Made by a program: the position numbers and the translations under genes. From Lachnospiraceae bacterium (GTDB lineage: Bacteria; Bacillota; Clostridia; Lachnospirales; Lachnospiraceae), in assembly GCA_024684675.1 (NCBI GenBank), contig JAIKWO010000010.1, positions 1 through 34,321 on the forward strand: a stretch of DNA of 34,321 nucleotides, in the 5' to 3' direction. Shown here in pieces: positions 16,939 through 25,364 of the stretch; position 1 is the stretch's first letter, and each line of letters starts with the position of its first letter. The notes under the pieces are model-generated. The model was given only the letters and a program-made list of their open reading frames with translations, ran no database searches and was not told the DNA's origin.

Positions 16939-17634
16939 ATGGAAGAAGAATATCTGATTTCAATCCATCATATGAATAAAGGATACATGATCGGTGAAGA
17001 AAAGGTGCCTGTTTTAAAAGATATCAATTTTCGGGTAAAGCGCGGGGAATACGTGGCGATCCTCGGACCTTCCGGTTCCGGTAAGACGACGCTGATGAAT
17101 GTCATTGGCTGCATGGACATTATGGATAGTGGCGAATACTACCTGTCAGGACTTCCGATCCACGAGACGGATGAAGAGGATTTGACGGAGGTACGTAATC
17201 GGGAGATTGGTTTTATCTTCCAGAATTATCAGCTGATCCCGTCATACAATGTCATGCAGAACATCATCATGCCACTTGTAATTCGTGGGATGAGTCATCG
17301 GGAGGCCGAAGAGAAAAGCATCGAGACGATCAAGATGCTCGGGCTCGGGCATAGGCTTGCGCACAGACCGAACGAACTGTCCGGTGGACAAAAGCAGCGT
17401 GTGTCGATCGCACGTGCGCTTGTCGGACAGCCTGCGCTCCTATTGGCGGATGAGCCGACCGGTGCACTCGATCAGTCGAGTGGTAAAGATGTACTGCGGC
17501 TCTTCGGTGAACTGAATGATATGGGACACACGATCGTTATGATTACGCATGATCTGACGGTAGCAAAGGCGGCAAAACGCATCGTTCATATCATTGACGG
17601 TGTTCTTTCCGAAGAAACCGAAAAAGATACTTGA
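16939..17634 (+). CDS. MacB/LolD-type ABC transporter ATPase
   Basis: The 231-residue ATPase energises the upstream permease. It has Walker A GPSGSGKTT (43-51), Q-loop FQNYQLIPSYNV, signature LSGGQKQRVSIARAL, Walker B LLLADEPTGALD and the switch histidine in ITHD. The sequence belongs to the MJ0796/LolD/MacB group that works with FtsX-like permeases. The ATG at 16939 is preceded by TAGGAGA at the right distance; an in-frame ATG at 16921 overlaps the previous gene and lacks an SD. It is the last gene of the run of six, ending about 70 bases before xpt. Unlike MacB itself, ATPase and permease are separate polypeptides. Confidence 0.95.
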   Translation: MEEEYLISIHHMNKGYMIGEEKVPVLKDINFRVKRGEYVAILGPSGSGKTTLMNVIGCMDIMDSGEYYLSGLPIHETDEEDLTEVRNREIGFIFQNYQLIPSYNVMQNIIMPLVIRGMSHREAEEKSIETIKMLGLGHRLAHRPNELSGGQKQRVSIARALVGQPALLLADEPTGALDQSSGKDVLRLFGELNDMGHTIVMITHDLTVAKAAKRIVHIIDGVLSEETEKDT

Positions 17635-17703
17635 GAAATTTTTCATTTTTTGGTACCCTATGTATTGTCGTAGAAAACGAGTTCTGAGTTGGGGGAATGA
17701 AAG

Positions 17704-18288
17704 ATGCAGCTTTTGGAGGATCGGATCCGCAGAGACGGGTTGGTCAAAGAAGGAAATGTGCTGAAGGTCGACAACTTTTTAAACCATCAGATGGACATTG
17801 AACTGTTCAATGAGATGGGTAAGGAATTCAGACGTCTTTTCCCGCAGAAAGAGATCAACAAGATCCTGACCATTGAGGCTTCCGGTATTGGAATCGCCTG
17901 TGTTGCTGCGCAGTACTTTCATGTTCCCGTTGTATTTGCCAAGAAGTCACAGAGCATCAATATCGACGGCAGCGTTTATTGCACCAAGATCGAATCGTTT
18001 ACGCACAAGCGTGTTTATGATGTGATCGTTTCAAAGAAATACATCGGCAAGGATGATCATGTACTGATCATCGATGATTTCCTTGCAAACGGCTGCGCGG
18101 TAAACGGACTGATCGAACTCGTCCAGAGTGCCGGCGCGACAGTAGAGGGCGTCGGGATCGCGATCGAGAAGGGATTCCAGGAAGGCGGTAAGCTCCTTCG
18201 CGGGAAAGGTCTTCATGTTGAATCACTTGCGATTGTGGACAGCATGGATGCTTCAACCGGAGAGATCGTTTTCAGATCACAGAATTAA
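17704..18288 (+). CDS. xpt: xanthine phosphoribosyltransferase (Xpt)
   Basis: Xpt salvages xanthine to XMP with PRPP. The 194-residue length and motifs fit B. subtilis Xpt: [14 protein letters not shown] at the start, [23 protein letters not shown], and the PRPP-binding segment [18 protein letters not shown], followed by [17 protein letters not shown] about 8 bases upstream serves as SD. In many Firmicutes xpt has a purine riboswitch; here only 69 bases separate it from the previous gene and no such structure is visible. A weak promoter (TTTTCA, 17 bases, TATTGT) could lie in that gap. A TetR-type regulator follows 4 bases after the stop. Confidence 0.95.
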   Translation: MQLLEDRIRRDGLVKEGNVLKVDNFLNHQMDIELFNEMGKEFRRLFPQKEINKILTIEASGIGIACVAAQYFHVPVVFAKKSQSINIDGSVYCTKIESFTHKRVYDVIVSKKYIGKDDHVLIIDDFLANGCAVNGLIELVQSAGATVEGVGIAIEKGFQEGGKLLRGKGLHVESLAIVDSMDASTGEIVFRSQN

Positions 18289-18292
18289 GTCT

Positions 18293-18868
18293 ATGAGCAA
18301 TCGAACGAATACAAAAGAGCGTCTTGTTGCAAGCTTTAAGAAGCTTGCCAAGCATCAGCCGATCGATAAGATGACCATCCGTGAGATCACGGATGATGCA
18401 GGTGTGCTTCGCTCTACGTTCTATCGTCATTTTCAAGATAAGTACCAGCTGCTCGAGCACATCTACAGATCGGAAGTGCTGGGACCTGCATCTCCGCTCA
18501 TTCAGAACGAGATGTTGACGGAAGCGGTTATTTTGATTTTCATCAGAATGCAGCAGGACAGAGATTTTTACGGAAAGGTATATCGCCTGGAAGGACAGAA
18601 TTCGTTCGAGAGTATTGTAACGGTCAGCCTGAAACAGACGATGCTGGAGTTCATCAGGACGCATTCCGAGAACAGGATCGCACGTCATGAACTCATGAGT
18701 ACAGAGATGCTTGCCGATTACTATTCCAAGCTCTGGACCGCTTTCATTCTCTCCTGGATGGAAGACGGTATGAAGACATCGCCGCAGGAGATGGGCGAGA
18801 TCTTCGAGTATCTGACCGGCAGATCGCTGACGCAGATCTTACGGGAGATGGAAGTCCGTGTGGAATAG
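18293..18868 (+). CDS. TetR/AcrR-family transcriptional regulator
   Basis: The 191-residue regulator has an N-terminal TetR helix-turn-helix (residues about 7-55; KMTIREITDDAGVLRSTFYRHF), then an all-helical ligand domain resembling the TetR_C_8 type seen in DhaS-like proteins. The start ATG at 18293 follows xpt after 4 bases and has no clear SD, so it is probably translated by ribosomes finishing xpt. The frame stays open upstream inside xpt, but no better start exists there. The tight link suggests control tied to purine salvage or to the upstream exporter, but no operator could be identified, and its targets are unknown. Confidence 0.82.
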   Translation: MSNRTNTKERLVASFKKLAKHQPIDKMTIREITDDAGVLRSTFYRHFQDKYQLLEHIYRSEVLGPASPLIQNEMLTEAVILIFIRMQQDRDFYGKVYRLEGQNSFESIVTVSLKQTMLEFIRTHSENRIARHELMSTEMLADYYSKLWTAFILSWMEDGMKTSPQEMGEIFEYLTGRSLTQILREMEVRVE

Positions 18869-18917
18869 GACATGGTCTTTCCTTTACAATTGTATTTCAT
18901 CTAAGCTTTAATATATG

Positions 18918-18953
18918 ACGAAGCCCCGTGTCACTTGTGACACGGGGCTTCGT
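18918..18953. terminator. long perfect hairpin between convergent genes
   Basis: A 17-bp perfect stem runs from ACGAAGCCCCGTGTCAC (18918-18934) to its complement (18937-18953) across a 2-base spacer. It separates the tetR-type gene from the convergent PBP gene and is probably a bidirectional terminator, although U-runs on both sides are poor. Confidence 0.75.
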
Positions 18954-18969
18954 TGGTGTCTTGCTATGT

Positions 18970-21639
18970 TTATTGTGCAGGTGCTGCACCCGGATCCGGG
19001 GCAGGAGCTGCATTCGGATCGGCCGGCGGTACAAGACCTGCCGCGATCTGCATTTCAAGTGTTTGCTGTTGGACGATCGCTTCCGCATTCGGCTGCGCAA
19101 AGAAGGCTGCATCATGCGGACATTTCTGATAATGCGAATCTGCTTCTTCTTCCGGTGTTTGCGGTGTTTCTGTTTCTTCCTTCTTCGGTGTGTACGAAGA
19201 ATAGTCATCTGTCAGAAGCTCCAGTGTACCAGGTACCTTAAACGGACATTCATCGCTTGCAGGCAGCATGCTGTAGGCGCAGACCATACCGGAGTAGTGG
19301 AGATTACAACTTTCGGAAGGAACCGTATCCTGTGCAAAAATCTCGCTCTTTAAGTACTGGTCACAGATACCGGAGATCGGTACCTTGCCGGAGCGGCTGC
19401 AGACCGTGGCGCTGACGATCCCTGCGGGTCTTGTGAATGATTCGTACGGGAGATCCTCATGTACTTTTGCCATGACCTCGCGCCAGATCTTTTTTGCAAG
19501 GTTCTTCTCGTCGCCCGAAAGCTTGGCGTTGTTGTCGAAGCCGGCCCATGTTGTGGCCGTATAATAAGGTGTATAGCCCGCAAACCAGACATCGTTGTAG
19601 TCGGATGTCGTACCGGTCTTGCCGGCGATTGCCATGTTGCCGAAGTTACAGGAAGTACCGGTACCTGCCGTGACAACATCCATCATGGCGTCTGTCAGAA
19701 GGTAAGCAGTTGTCTCTTTTAATACCTGGTGTGAAGGCGGCTTGGTATTATCGAGGATCACATTGCCGTCATGATCCGTGACTTTTGTATAGAGCGTCGG
19801 CTTAATGTATGTACCGTGATTTGCGATCGTCGCATAAGCGGCGTTCAGCTCTTTATTGGTAACACCTTTTGTGATGCCGCCGAGAGCCAGAGACTGCTGG
19901 ATATCGGAATAGATCTGTCCACCGATCTCCATGCGGTCAACAAGCGTTGTAAACCCGAAATTGATCAGGTAATCGTATCCAAGCTGCGGCGTGATCTGCG
20001 TCAGTGTCTTGACGGTGACGATGTTCAGGGAATCACGGATACCGTCGCGGAGAGAGCAAAGTCCTCTGTAGCCGCTCGAATACCAGTTGGAAACGGGACG
20101 TCCGTTCGTGTATTTAAACGGGGCGTCGTTCTGTACATCGGCAAGTGTCAGACCCGCACTGTCAAGCGCAGGTGCATAGGTCGATACGATCTTGAAAGTA
20201 GAGCCCGGCTGACGCATGGTGTCGGTTGCACGGTTCAGCGTACGGGATGCTTCCTTGGCGCCTCGCCCGCCTTCCATTGCGACCACATAGCCGGTGCTCT
20301 GATCCTGTATTGTTAATGAAACCTGCGGCTGCGGTGTCAGCGAGATATTTTCCGCAACTTCTTCGTCGCCCGGTTTCATGACGGATTCTTTATATTTCGT
20401 GATGGCTTCGTCCGCTTCTTCTTTGGAGGAAAACAGCATGTTGAAATTTGCTTTTTCCTGCTTGAAGAACGCCTTGAACATTTCGGAACTGAAGTTCTCG
20501 CGATCGCCGTTTTCGTGCTCGATCGTAAGCTCGTAGTTTAAATACCACTTCGTATTGGCAGGATAGTTCTCCTCATTGGAGAAAACTTCGTCTGCAATCT
20601 TCTGAACCTTCGAATCCTGCGTTGAGTAGATTGAAAGACCGCCGCTGTAGAGCAGATTGTATGCCTGCGTCTCGTTATATCCCGCTACATTTACAAGGTC
20701 GTCCAGAATATCCGCAGTCAGCGCATCCACGAAATAGGTGTAGATGGAATCGTCCTCGGATTCTTCATTGAATACCTTGATCCTGTCGTATACTTTGTCC
20801 TTCATGGCCGTATCGTATGCTTTCTGATCGATATAGCCCTGCTCCAGCATATTCAGGAGTACCTTTTCTCTTCTCTCGGCATTCTTGTCAGGATGGGAGA
20901 TGGGGTTATATTTGGACGGATTCTGCGTGATGCCCGCAATGACCGCATCTTCGGATAAGGTCAGCTCATAGACGGGCTTTCCAAAGTAGCGAAGCGCCGC
21001 AGCCTGTACGCCAAGCGTATTCTGCCCGAGGTTGATGGTGTTCATATAGTTCTCAAGGATCTTATCCTTGTCCATCACCTTTTCAAGCTCAAGAGCAAGG
21101 TACTGCTCCTGAATCTTACGCTTGATCTTTTCGATCGTGGTCTCTTTGGTCCATCCGCTGAAAACGTTGTTTTTTAACAGCTGCTGCGTGATGGTACTGG
21201 CACCCTGCGACAGATCGCGATTCTTGATCGCGACGATGCCCGCACGGATGATACCTTTGATATCGATACCGTTGTGTTCGTAAAAACGCTCATCCTCGAT
21301 CGCAACAAATGCGTGTGCGAGATCCTTCGGGATCTTGTCCATGGTAACAGGGATCCTGTTGGAGTCTGCGGCGACCAGCTTCGCGGTCTCATGTCCTTCG
21401 GAATCGTAGACAAAAGTCGAAAAGCCGGACGGCGACACATCGATGTTGGAAATATCCGGTGCGTTTGAGATGATCCCCTTAAATATGCCGATCGCGCCGC
21501 TCAAAAGTATGATACCGACTGCGATGCAAAGAAGGAGAGCCATTTCGGTTATAAGAAGGGACACTTTATGTCCCCATCTGGTCGAAGAGGAGTTGATTTC
21601 TTTCTGTCTCTTACGGATACCCTTTCTTCCGTAATTCAT
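18970..21639 (-). CDS. class A penicillin-binding protein (PBP1A family)
   Basis: This bifunctional enzyme polymerises lipid II and cross-links peptidoglycan. The 889-residue protein has a basic cytoplasmic N-terminus, a membrane helix at about 32-56, a GT51 domain (FVAIEDERFYEHNGID, GASTITQQLLKN with the catalytic glutamate region) and a transpeptidase domain with active-site motif STFK (in RQPGSTFKIVS) and KTGTT. A late cysteine-rich region (VCSRSGKVP, GICDQY, ESCNLHY) and an acidic, then Pro/Ala/Asp-rich tail close the protein. The ATG at 21639 has GGGAGG 8 bases upstream; longer readings to 21741 enter the promoter. Its own promoter lies at 21677-21705, beside the terminator of nagZ. Confidence 0.95.
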   Translation of the reverse strand: MNYGRKGIRKRQKEINSSSTRWGHKVSLLITEMALLLCIAVGIILLSGAIGIFKGIISNAPDISNIDVSPSGFSTFVYDSEGHETAKLVAADSNRIPVTMDKIPKDLAHAFVAIEDERFYEHNGIDIKGIIRAGIVAIKNRDLSQGASTITQQLLKNNVFSGWTKETTIEKIKRKIQEQYLALELEKVMDKDKILENYMNTINLGQNTLGVQAAALRYFGKPVYELTLSEDAVIAGITQNPSKYNPISHPDKNAERREKVLLNMLEQGYIDQKAYDTAMKDKVYDRIKVFNEESEDDSIYTYFVDALTADILDDLVNVAGYNETQAYNLLYSGGLSIYSTQDSKVQKIADEVFSNEENYPANTKWYLNYELTIEHENGDRENFSSEMFKAFFKQEKANFNMLFSSKEEADEAITKYKESVMKPGDEEVAENISLTPQPQVSLTIQDQSTGYVVAMEGGRGAKEASRTLNRATDTMRQPGSTFKIVSTYAPALDSAGLTLADVQNDAPFKYTNGRPVSNWYSSGYRGLCSLRDGIRDSLNIVTVKTLTQITPQLGYDYLINFGFTTLVDRMEIGGQIYSDIQQSLALGGITKGVTNKELNAAYATIANHGTYIKPTLYTKVTDHDGNVILDNTKPPSHQVLKETTAYLLTDAMMDVVTAGTGTSCNFGNMAIAGKTGTTSDYNDVWFAGYTPYYTATTWAGFDNNAKLSGDEKNLAKKIWREVMAKVHEDLPYESFTRPAGIVSATVCSRSGKVPISGICDQYLKSEIFAQDTVPSESCNLHYSGMVCAYSMLPASDECPFKVPGTLELLTDDYSSYTPKKEETETPQTPEEEADSHYQKCPHDAAFFAQPNAEAIVQQQTLEMQIAAGLVPPADPNAAPAPDPGAAPAQ

Positions 21640-21676
21640 TCCATTGCCTCCCTTGTACAAACATCCATACCAATTT

Positions 21677-21705
21677 AGTATAGCAAAAAGGTGGGGCTTA
21701 TTCAA
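21677..21705 (-). promoter_or_regulatory. strong sigmaA promoter for the PBP gene
   Basis: TTGAAT (21700-21705), 17 bases, then TATACT (21677-21682), with TGC before the -10 (extended -10). The -35 begins in the U-run side of the nagZ terminator, so the two signals are packed together. Confidence 0.8.
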
Positions 21706-21738
21706 GAAAAGGCGGTCTCTCAAACCGGAGAGCCCGCC
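21705..21738 (-). terminator. Rho-independent terminator after nagZ
   Basis: On the minus strand the stem GGCGG-CTCTC / GAGAG-CCGCC with one central mismatch and a 6-base loop is followed by TTTTCTT. It begins 11 bases after the nagZ stop. Confidence 0.85.
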
Positions 21739-21749
21739 CATTTCTTCTA

Positions 21750-23756
21750 CTAATAATTCAATCCATATCCCCTCGGATACAGGATCTCTCCCGTATACCG
21801 CAGCATCCCGTCTTCGCCGGCTTCAGCGCGCGGCAGGTTCACGGGCAGATGTCCTTTCGGCTTGTTTTGACCGAACACGGTCTCTACTGCCGCGATGATA
21901 TTCGCGTTGAACGCAGATGACCCTGCGGTGCCGGACCGCTCTGTCGGGTCGATGTTCAGCCCCGCGCCCAGATAAGCCAGGACGATCGCATCCGCTGCCC
22001 GGTAGACAGCCGCATCGTACGGCAGGTTCGTGCTGACAAGAATGAAACGTCCTCCACCCTCATGTGTATCGGCGATCGCGCTGTGGAGCGCTACAGACTG
22101 TGCATCTTTCAGATCCAGCACATTTTTGCCGGCTGCATAGGAAAAGCCGATGACCACATCCGCGTCTCTGATCGCCTGCTTCATCTCATCCGTGTAGTGC
22201 GGCTTTTTTGCATCCGCGGTATCACAGTTGTAAAAGACAGAGATTTTCGCTTCCGGATTAAGGGCTCCGGTCTCTTTCATCCTGCCTATCGCATATCCGA
22301 TCGCTTTGGCGTCGCCTTCCTGCCTGCCAAGTGCGACGATACGCGTCTGCTCTCTTGCAAGAGGGAGGAAATCCTGATCGTTCTTGACCAGTGTGATCGC
22401 CTCTCTTGCGATCGTCATCTCGGTATCATGATGTGACGCGGAGCCTATGACCGCTCCGGCCTGCTGCATTTTCACATTAAGATCCTCAGCGCCTTTTTCG
22501 TTTCCGTCCGGATCAAAGATTCCGTATTTTGCTTTGAGCATGAGGATCCTTTTCACGCTTTCATCGATCCTGCTTACATTGATCGAACCTTGTTCTACGA
22601 GAGAAGCGATCCCCGCAATGTAGCTGTCGTAGAACGAAGCCGCTTTTTCATCCGTCAGATCGAGTGGCAGAAGCAGGATATCCACACCGGCACTGATCAC
22701 TTTTTCCGCAATGCCGACATGATACCGGACGGAATCCTTTTCTCCGGGCACCAGCCTGCCGGACCGGATCGCTTCCATTTCCAGCGCATCCGTTACGACA
22801 ACGCCGTTGTATCCGAGGCGTGAGCGGAGGATACCGGAGATCATCACTTTGGACATTGTGGCAGGATAAAACCCTTTTGTCACACCGTCACCGAATGTCA
22901 CTTCCTCGTCGATCATGGGATACGTGATATGCGCCGTCATGATCAGATCAGCGCCTCCCTCGATCGCCTTCTTGAACGGAATGAGCTCACCGGAAGCGAT
23001 CTCTTCGTATGTCTTTGCAACGGAAGGTGTTCCGATATGACTGTCCGTCCCTGTATCACCATGTCCCGGGAAGTGCTTGAAGGTCGCTACGATCCCGCTT
23101 TTTGAAAGCCCATATGCATAGGCAGATGCAAGCTTTGCCACCAGATTCGGGTCATCCGAGAAAGATCTTGTGCCGATCACCGGATTGGCAGGATTGTTGT
23201 TTACATCCGCGACGGGTGCAAAGTCTGCGTTAAAGCCGGCTGCGGCAAGTTCTTCGCCGATGATCTCTCCGGTCTTTTTTGCATTTGATACGGCATTCTT
23301 TGTTGCGCCAAGCGCCATGTTGCCGTTCATGCGAGTCCCGGCGGAGAGTCGGATGACGATACCGCCCTCTTCATCGACCGGCATCAGATACGGAATATGC
23401 GTCGAGACACCGTCGATCGCGGCATTGTTTTGCTGTAACGACCGGACAAGGCGTGTAACCTGCTCGCTCCCGGTAATATTTGCACCAAACAGAATGATCC
23501 CGCCGTACTGATGCTTTTTCAGAACCGCGCTCAGACCGCCTGCAGCGTCAAGATCCGTTACGGGCGTGCCGTTCCAAGACCGGATCGCAGGAATGATCAT
23601 CTGAGAGATCTTCTCATCCAGCGTCATGTTCGCAACGATCTTATCGATCGTGTTTTCTTTCCGCATCTCGGCGGCCAGTGAGGTCGTGGAAAGCATCCCG
23701 AACAGCATCACAGACAAAAGTGCGTATGCGATCAGTTTTAGCAAAACATTTTTCAT
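21750..23756 (-). CDS. nagZ: beta-N-acetylglucosaminidase, NagZ-like (glycoside hydrolase family 3)
   Basis: This enzyme removes N-acetylglucosamine from peptidoglycan fragments during cell-wall turnover. The 668-residue protein has a signal peptide ending near SLAAE (about residue 30), so it should act outside the cell, as Gram-positive NagZ does. The family motif KHFPGHG (227-233) leads to the Asp-His pair D238 and H240 in DSHIGTP, and the nucleophile is D323 in VVTDALEM; these match B. subtilis NagZ (D232/H234/D318). A second C-terminal domain follows, as in the two-domain Bacillus enzyme. The start at 23756 has GGAGG 9 bases upstream; an in-frame ATG three codons earlier abuts the SD. Next to the PBP gene, it fits wall metabolism. 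Confidence 0.93.
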   Translation of the reverse strand: MKNVLLKLIAYALLSVMLFGMLSTTSLAAEMRKENTIDKIVANMTLDEKISQMIIPAIRSWNGTPVTDLDAAGGLSAVLKKHQYGGIILFGANITGSEQVTRLVRSLQQNNAAIDGVSTHIPYLMPVDEEGGIVIRLSAGTRMNGNMALGATKNAVSNAKKTGEIIGEELAAAGFNADFAPVADVNNNPANPVIGTRSFSDDPNLVAKLASAYAYGLSKSGIVATFKHFPGHGDTGTDSHIGTPSVAKTYEEIASGELIPFKKAIEGGADLIMTAHITYPMIDEEVTFGDGVTKGFYPATMSKVMISGILRSRLGYNGVVVTDALEMEAIRSGRLVPGEKDSVRYHVGIAEKVISAGVDILLLPLDLTDEKAASFYDSYIAGIASLVEQGSINVSRIDESVKRILMLKAKYGIFDPDGNEKGAEDLNVKMQQAGAVIGSASHHDTEMTIAREAITLVKNDQDFLPLAREQTRIVALGRQEGDAKAIGYAIGRMKETGALNPEAKISVFYNCDTADAKKPHYTDEMKQAIRDADVVIGFSYAAGKNVLDLKDAQSVALHSAIADTHEGGGRFILVSTNLPYDAAVYRAADAIVLAYLGAGLNIDPTERSGTAGSSAFNANIIAAVETVFGQNKPKGHLPVNLPRAEAGEDGMLRYTGEILYPRGYGLNY

Positions 23757-23778
23757 TCGTTTCATCCTCCTTTTTTCT

Positions 23779-23787
23779 ATCATACCA
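23779..23787 (-). promoter_or_regulatory. extended -10 element for nagZ
   Basis: On the minus strand TGG-TATGAT forms an extended -10 about 23 bases before the nagZ start; the corresponding -35 position is poor (ATGCAC). It lies within a few bases of the divergent mgtE promoter. Confidence 0.45.
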
Positions 23788-23789
23788 CA

Positions 23790-23818
23790 TTGACAATGCC
23801 CGTGCATTCGAGTAAAGT
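23790..23818 (+). promoter_or_regulatory. sigmaA promoter for the mgtE leader
   Basis: A consensus TTGACA (23790-23795), 17 bases and TAAAGT (23813-23818) predict a start near 23825, giving a leader of about 175 bases before mgtE. The promoter is back-to-back with that of nagZ. Confidence 0.65.
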
Positions 23819-23829
23819 TGAGGTGTTGA

Positions 23830-23848
23830 AGGCTGCCACGGGCAGCCT
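23830..23848 (+). promoter_or_regulatory. GC-rich hairpin at the head of the mgtE leader
   Basis: An 8-bp perfect stem AGGCTGCC / GGCAGCCT with an ACG loop is followed by GTTTATTG. It sits right after the predicted transcription start and could be a 5' stabiliser or a weak attenuator; it does not match the M-box magnesium riboswitch. Confidence 0.5.
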
Positions 23849-23902
23849 GTTTATTGACTGTTCGCTGCTCTTACGGGCAAGACTTTGAAAGGTGGTGGTT
23901 TT

Positions 23903-24043
23903 ATGAAGAAGCGGTCCAATCGAAATTATCCGAAGTGTTCGAAATCGGACGTTCCTCTCCCCAGTCAGAGCATAAAATCATCATTTGAAGGAGATTTGCC
24001 ATGGAAGAGATTAATGAACTTCAGGAGCTCCTGGATCTCTTAG
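23903..24043 (+). CDS. 46-codon leader ORF overlapping the mgtE start
   Basis: An ATG at 23903 with AAAGGTGGTGG four bases upstream opens a 46-codon frame that ends at TAG 24041-24043. It runs across the ribosome binding site (GAAGGAG) and the first 43 bases of mgtE in another frame. The peptide is basic and holds PLP and DLP stretches (SDVPLPSQS, EGDLPWK). No membrane helix is seen. It resembles no family I know; by analogy with mgtL-type leader peptides it may couple mgtE translation to magnesium or ribosome state. Without conservation data it could also be chance, though the SD is good. Confidence 0.45.
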   Translation: MKKRSNRNYPKCSKSDVPLPSQSIKSSFEGDLPWKRLMNFRSSWIS

Positions 24044-25350
24044 CGGCAAAGAAGTACACAAAACTCCGTGAGAAGCTCTCTGAGATGAACGATGCCGATA
24101 TTGCGGCCTTCATCGAAGAGCTGGATGAGGAAGATTTTCTCAAAGTATTCCGTATCCTGCCCAAGAGCATCGCGGCGGATGTTTTTGCGTACCTGCCCGT
24201 CGATATCCAGCAGTTCATTATCACGGCACTGTCCGATCGAGAGGCGGCCAGCATCATCAACAACCTGATGGCAGATGATGCGACGGACCTTTTGGAGGAG
24301 ATGCCTGCGAATGTCGTAAAGAAGCTCCTGGCCAACGCGAATGCCGAGACCAGGCGCGATATCAATCATCTTCTGCGTTATCCGGAGGATTCCGCCGGCA
24401 GTATCATGACGGTGGAGTATGTCGATCTAAAGGAGAAAAGCACGGTTGCCGAAGCAATCGAGCGCATCCGTAAGATCGGTGTCGACTCCGAGACGATCAA
24501 CATCTGCTACGTGCTTGATGCGAAGCGTACCCTGAAGGGAACGGTTGCGCTTCGGTATCTTCTCATCAGTCCGCCCGATGCGATCATCGGCGATATCATG
24601 CATGAGAATGTCATCTCGTTGCAGACGATGATGGATCAGGAAGAGGTTGCACACCAATTCCAGAAATACGACTTTACGTCCATGCCTGTTGTGGACAATG
24701 AAAACCGGCTTGTCGGGATCGTCACGGTCGATGACGTTGTCGACATCATGACGGAAGAGGCCACCGAGGATATTGAAAAGATGGCCGCGATCTTACCGAC
24801 GGATAAGCCGTATATGAAAACAGGCGTTATTGAAACTTTTAAGAAGCGTATCCCCTGGCTGCTGCTTCTCATGATCTCTGCAACGTTTACCGGCAAGATC
24901 ATCTCATCGTTTGAAGATGCACTGAGCGTCTATGTGGTGCTGACCGCTTTTATCCCGATGCTCATGGACACGGGCGGCAATGCCGGCGGACAGGCATCCG
25001 TAACGATCATTCGTGGTTTGTCACTTGATGAGATCGAATTCGGCGATCTGCTCGCTGTTGTCTGGAAAGAGATCAGAGTAGCACTTTGCTGCGGTGTGAC
25101 GCTTGCAATAGCCAATTTTGCAAAGCTGATGCTGCTTGATAAGGTTGGACTACAGGTGACATTTGTTATCTGTCTGACCTTGATCCTGACAGTTCTGTTT
25201 GCAAAGGTTGTTGGCTGCATGCTACCGATGTTTGCAAAGAAGGCGGGGTTTGACCCGGCTGTTATGGCGAGTCCGTTCATCACGACGATCGTGGATGCAA
25301 TCTCGCTGCTTGTTTACTTTCGGATCGCGACACAATTATTGCACATTTGA
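24001..25350 (+). CDS. mgtE: magnesium transporter MgtE
   Basis: MgtE is a dimeric magnesium channel of the inner membrane gated by its cytosolic domains. The 449-residue protein shows the three parts of the family: a superhelical N domain (about 1-130), two CBS modules (about 135-255; e.g. MPVVDNENRLVGIVTVDDVVD, shortened here to its core NRLVGIVTVDDV) and a five-helix membrane domain from about 280, with the pore motif MDTGGNAGGQ. AAGGAGAT precedes the ATG. The HAD gene follows after 14 bases and is probably on the same transcript. A leader ORF overlaps its start (23903-24043), and the leader has a stable hairpin; magnesium-responsive control is plausible but not shown. Confidence 0.96.
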   Translation: MEEINELQELLDLLAAKKYTKLREKLSEMNDADIAAFIEELDEEDFLKVFRILPKSIAADVFAYLPVDIQQFIITALSDREAASIINNLMADDATDLLEEMPANVVKKLLANANAETRRDINHLLRYPEDSAGSIMTVEYVDLKEKSTVAEAIERIRKIGVDSETINICYVLDAKRTLKGTVALRYLLISPPDAIIGDIMHENVISLQTMMDQEEVAHQFQKYDFTSMPVVDNENRLVGIVTVDDVVDIMTEEATEDIEKMAAILPTDKPYMKTGVIETFKKRIPWLLLLMISATFTGKIISSFEDALSVYVVLTAFIPMLMDTGGNAGGQASVTIIRGLSLDEIEFGDLLAVVWKEIRVALCCGVTLAIANFAKLMLLDKVGLQVTFVICLTLILTVLFAKVVGCMLPMFAKKAGFDPAVMASPFITTIVDAISLLVYFRIATQLLHI

Positions 25351-25364
25351 CACCGGAGGAATTT

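Noticed and set aside
17635-17703. Purine riboswitch before xpt
   Set aside because: The gap is only 69 bases and shows neither the three-helix core nor a terminator.
23825-24000. M-box magnesium riboswitch before mgtE
   Set aside because: The leader length would allow it, but the conserved motifs could not be found by eye.
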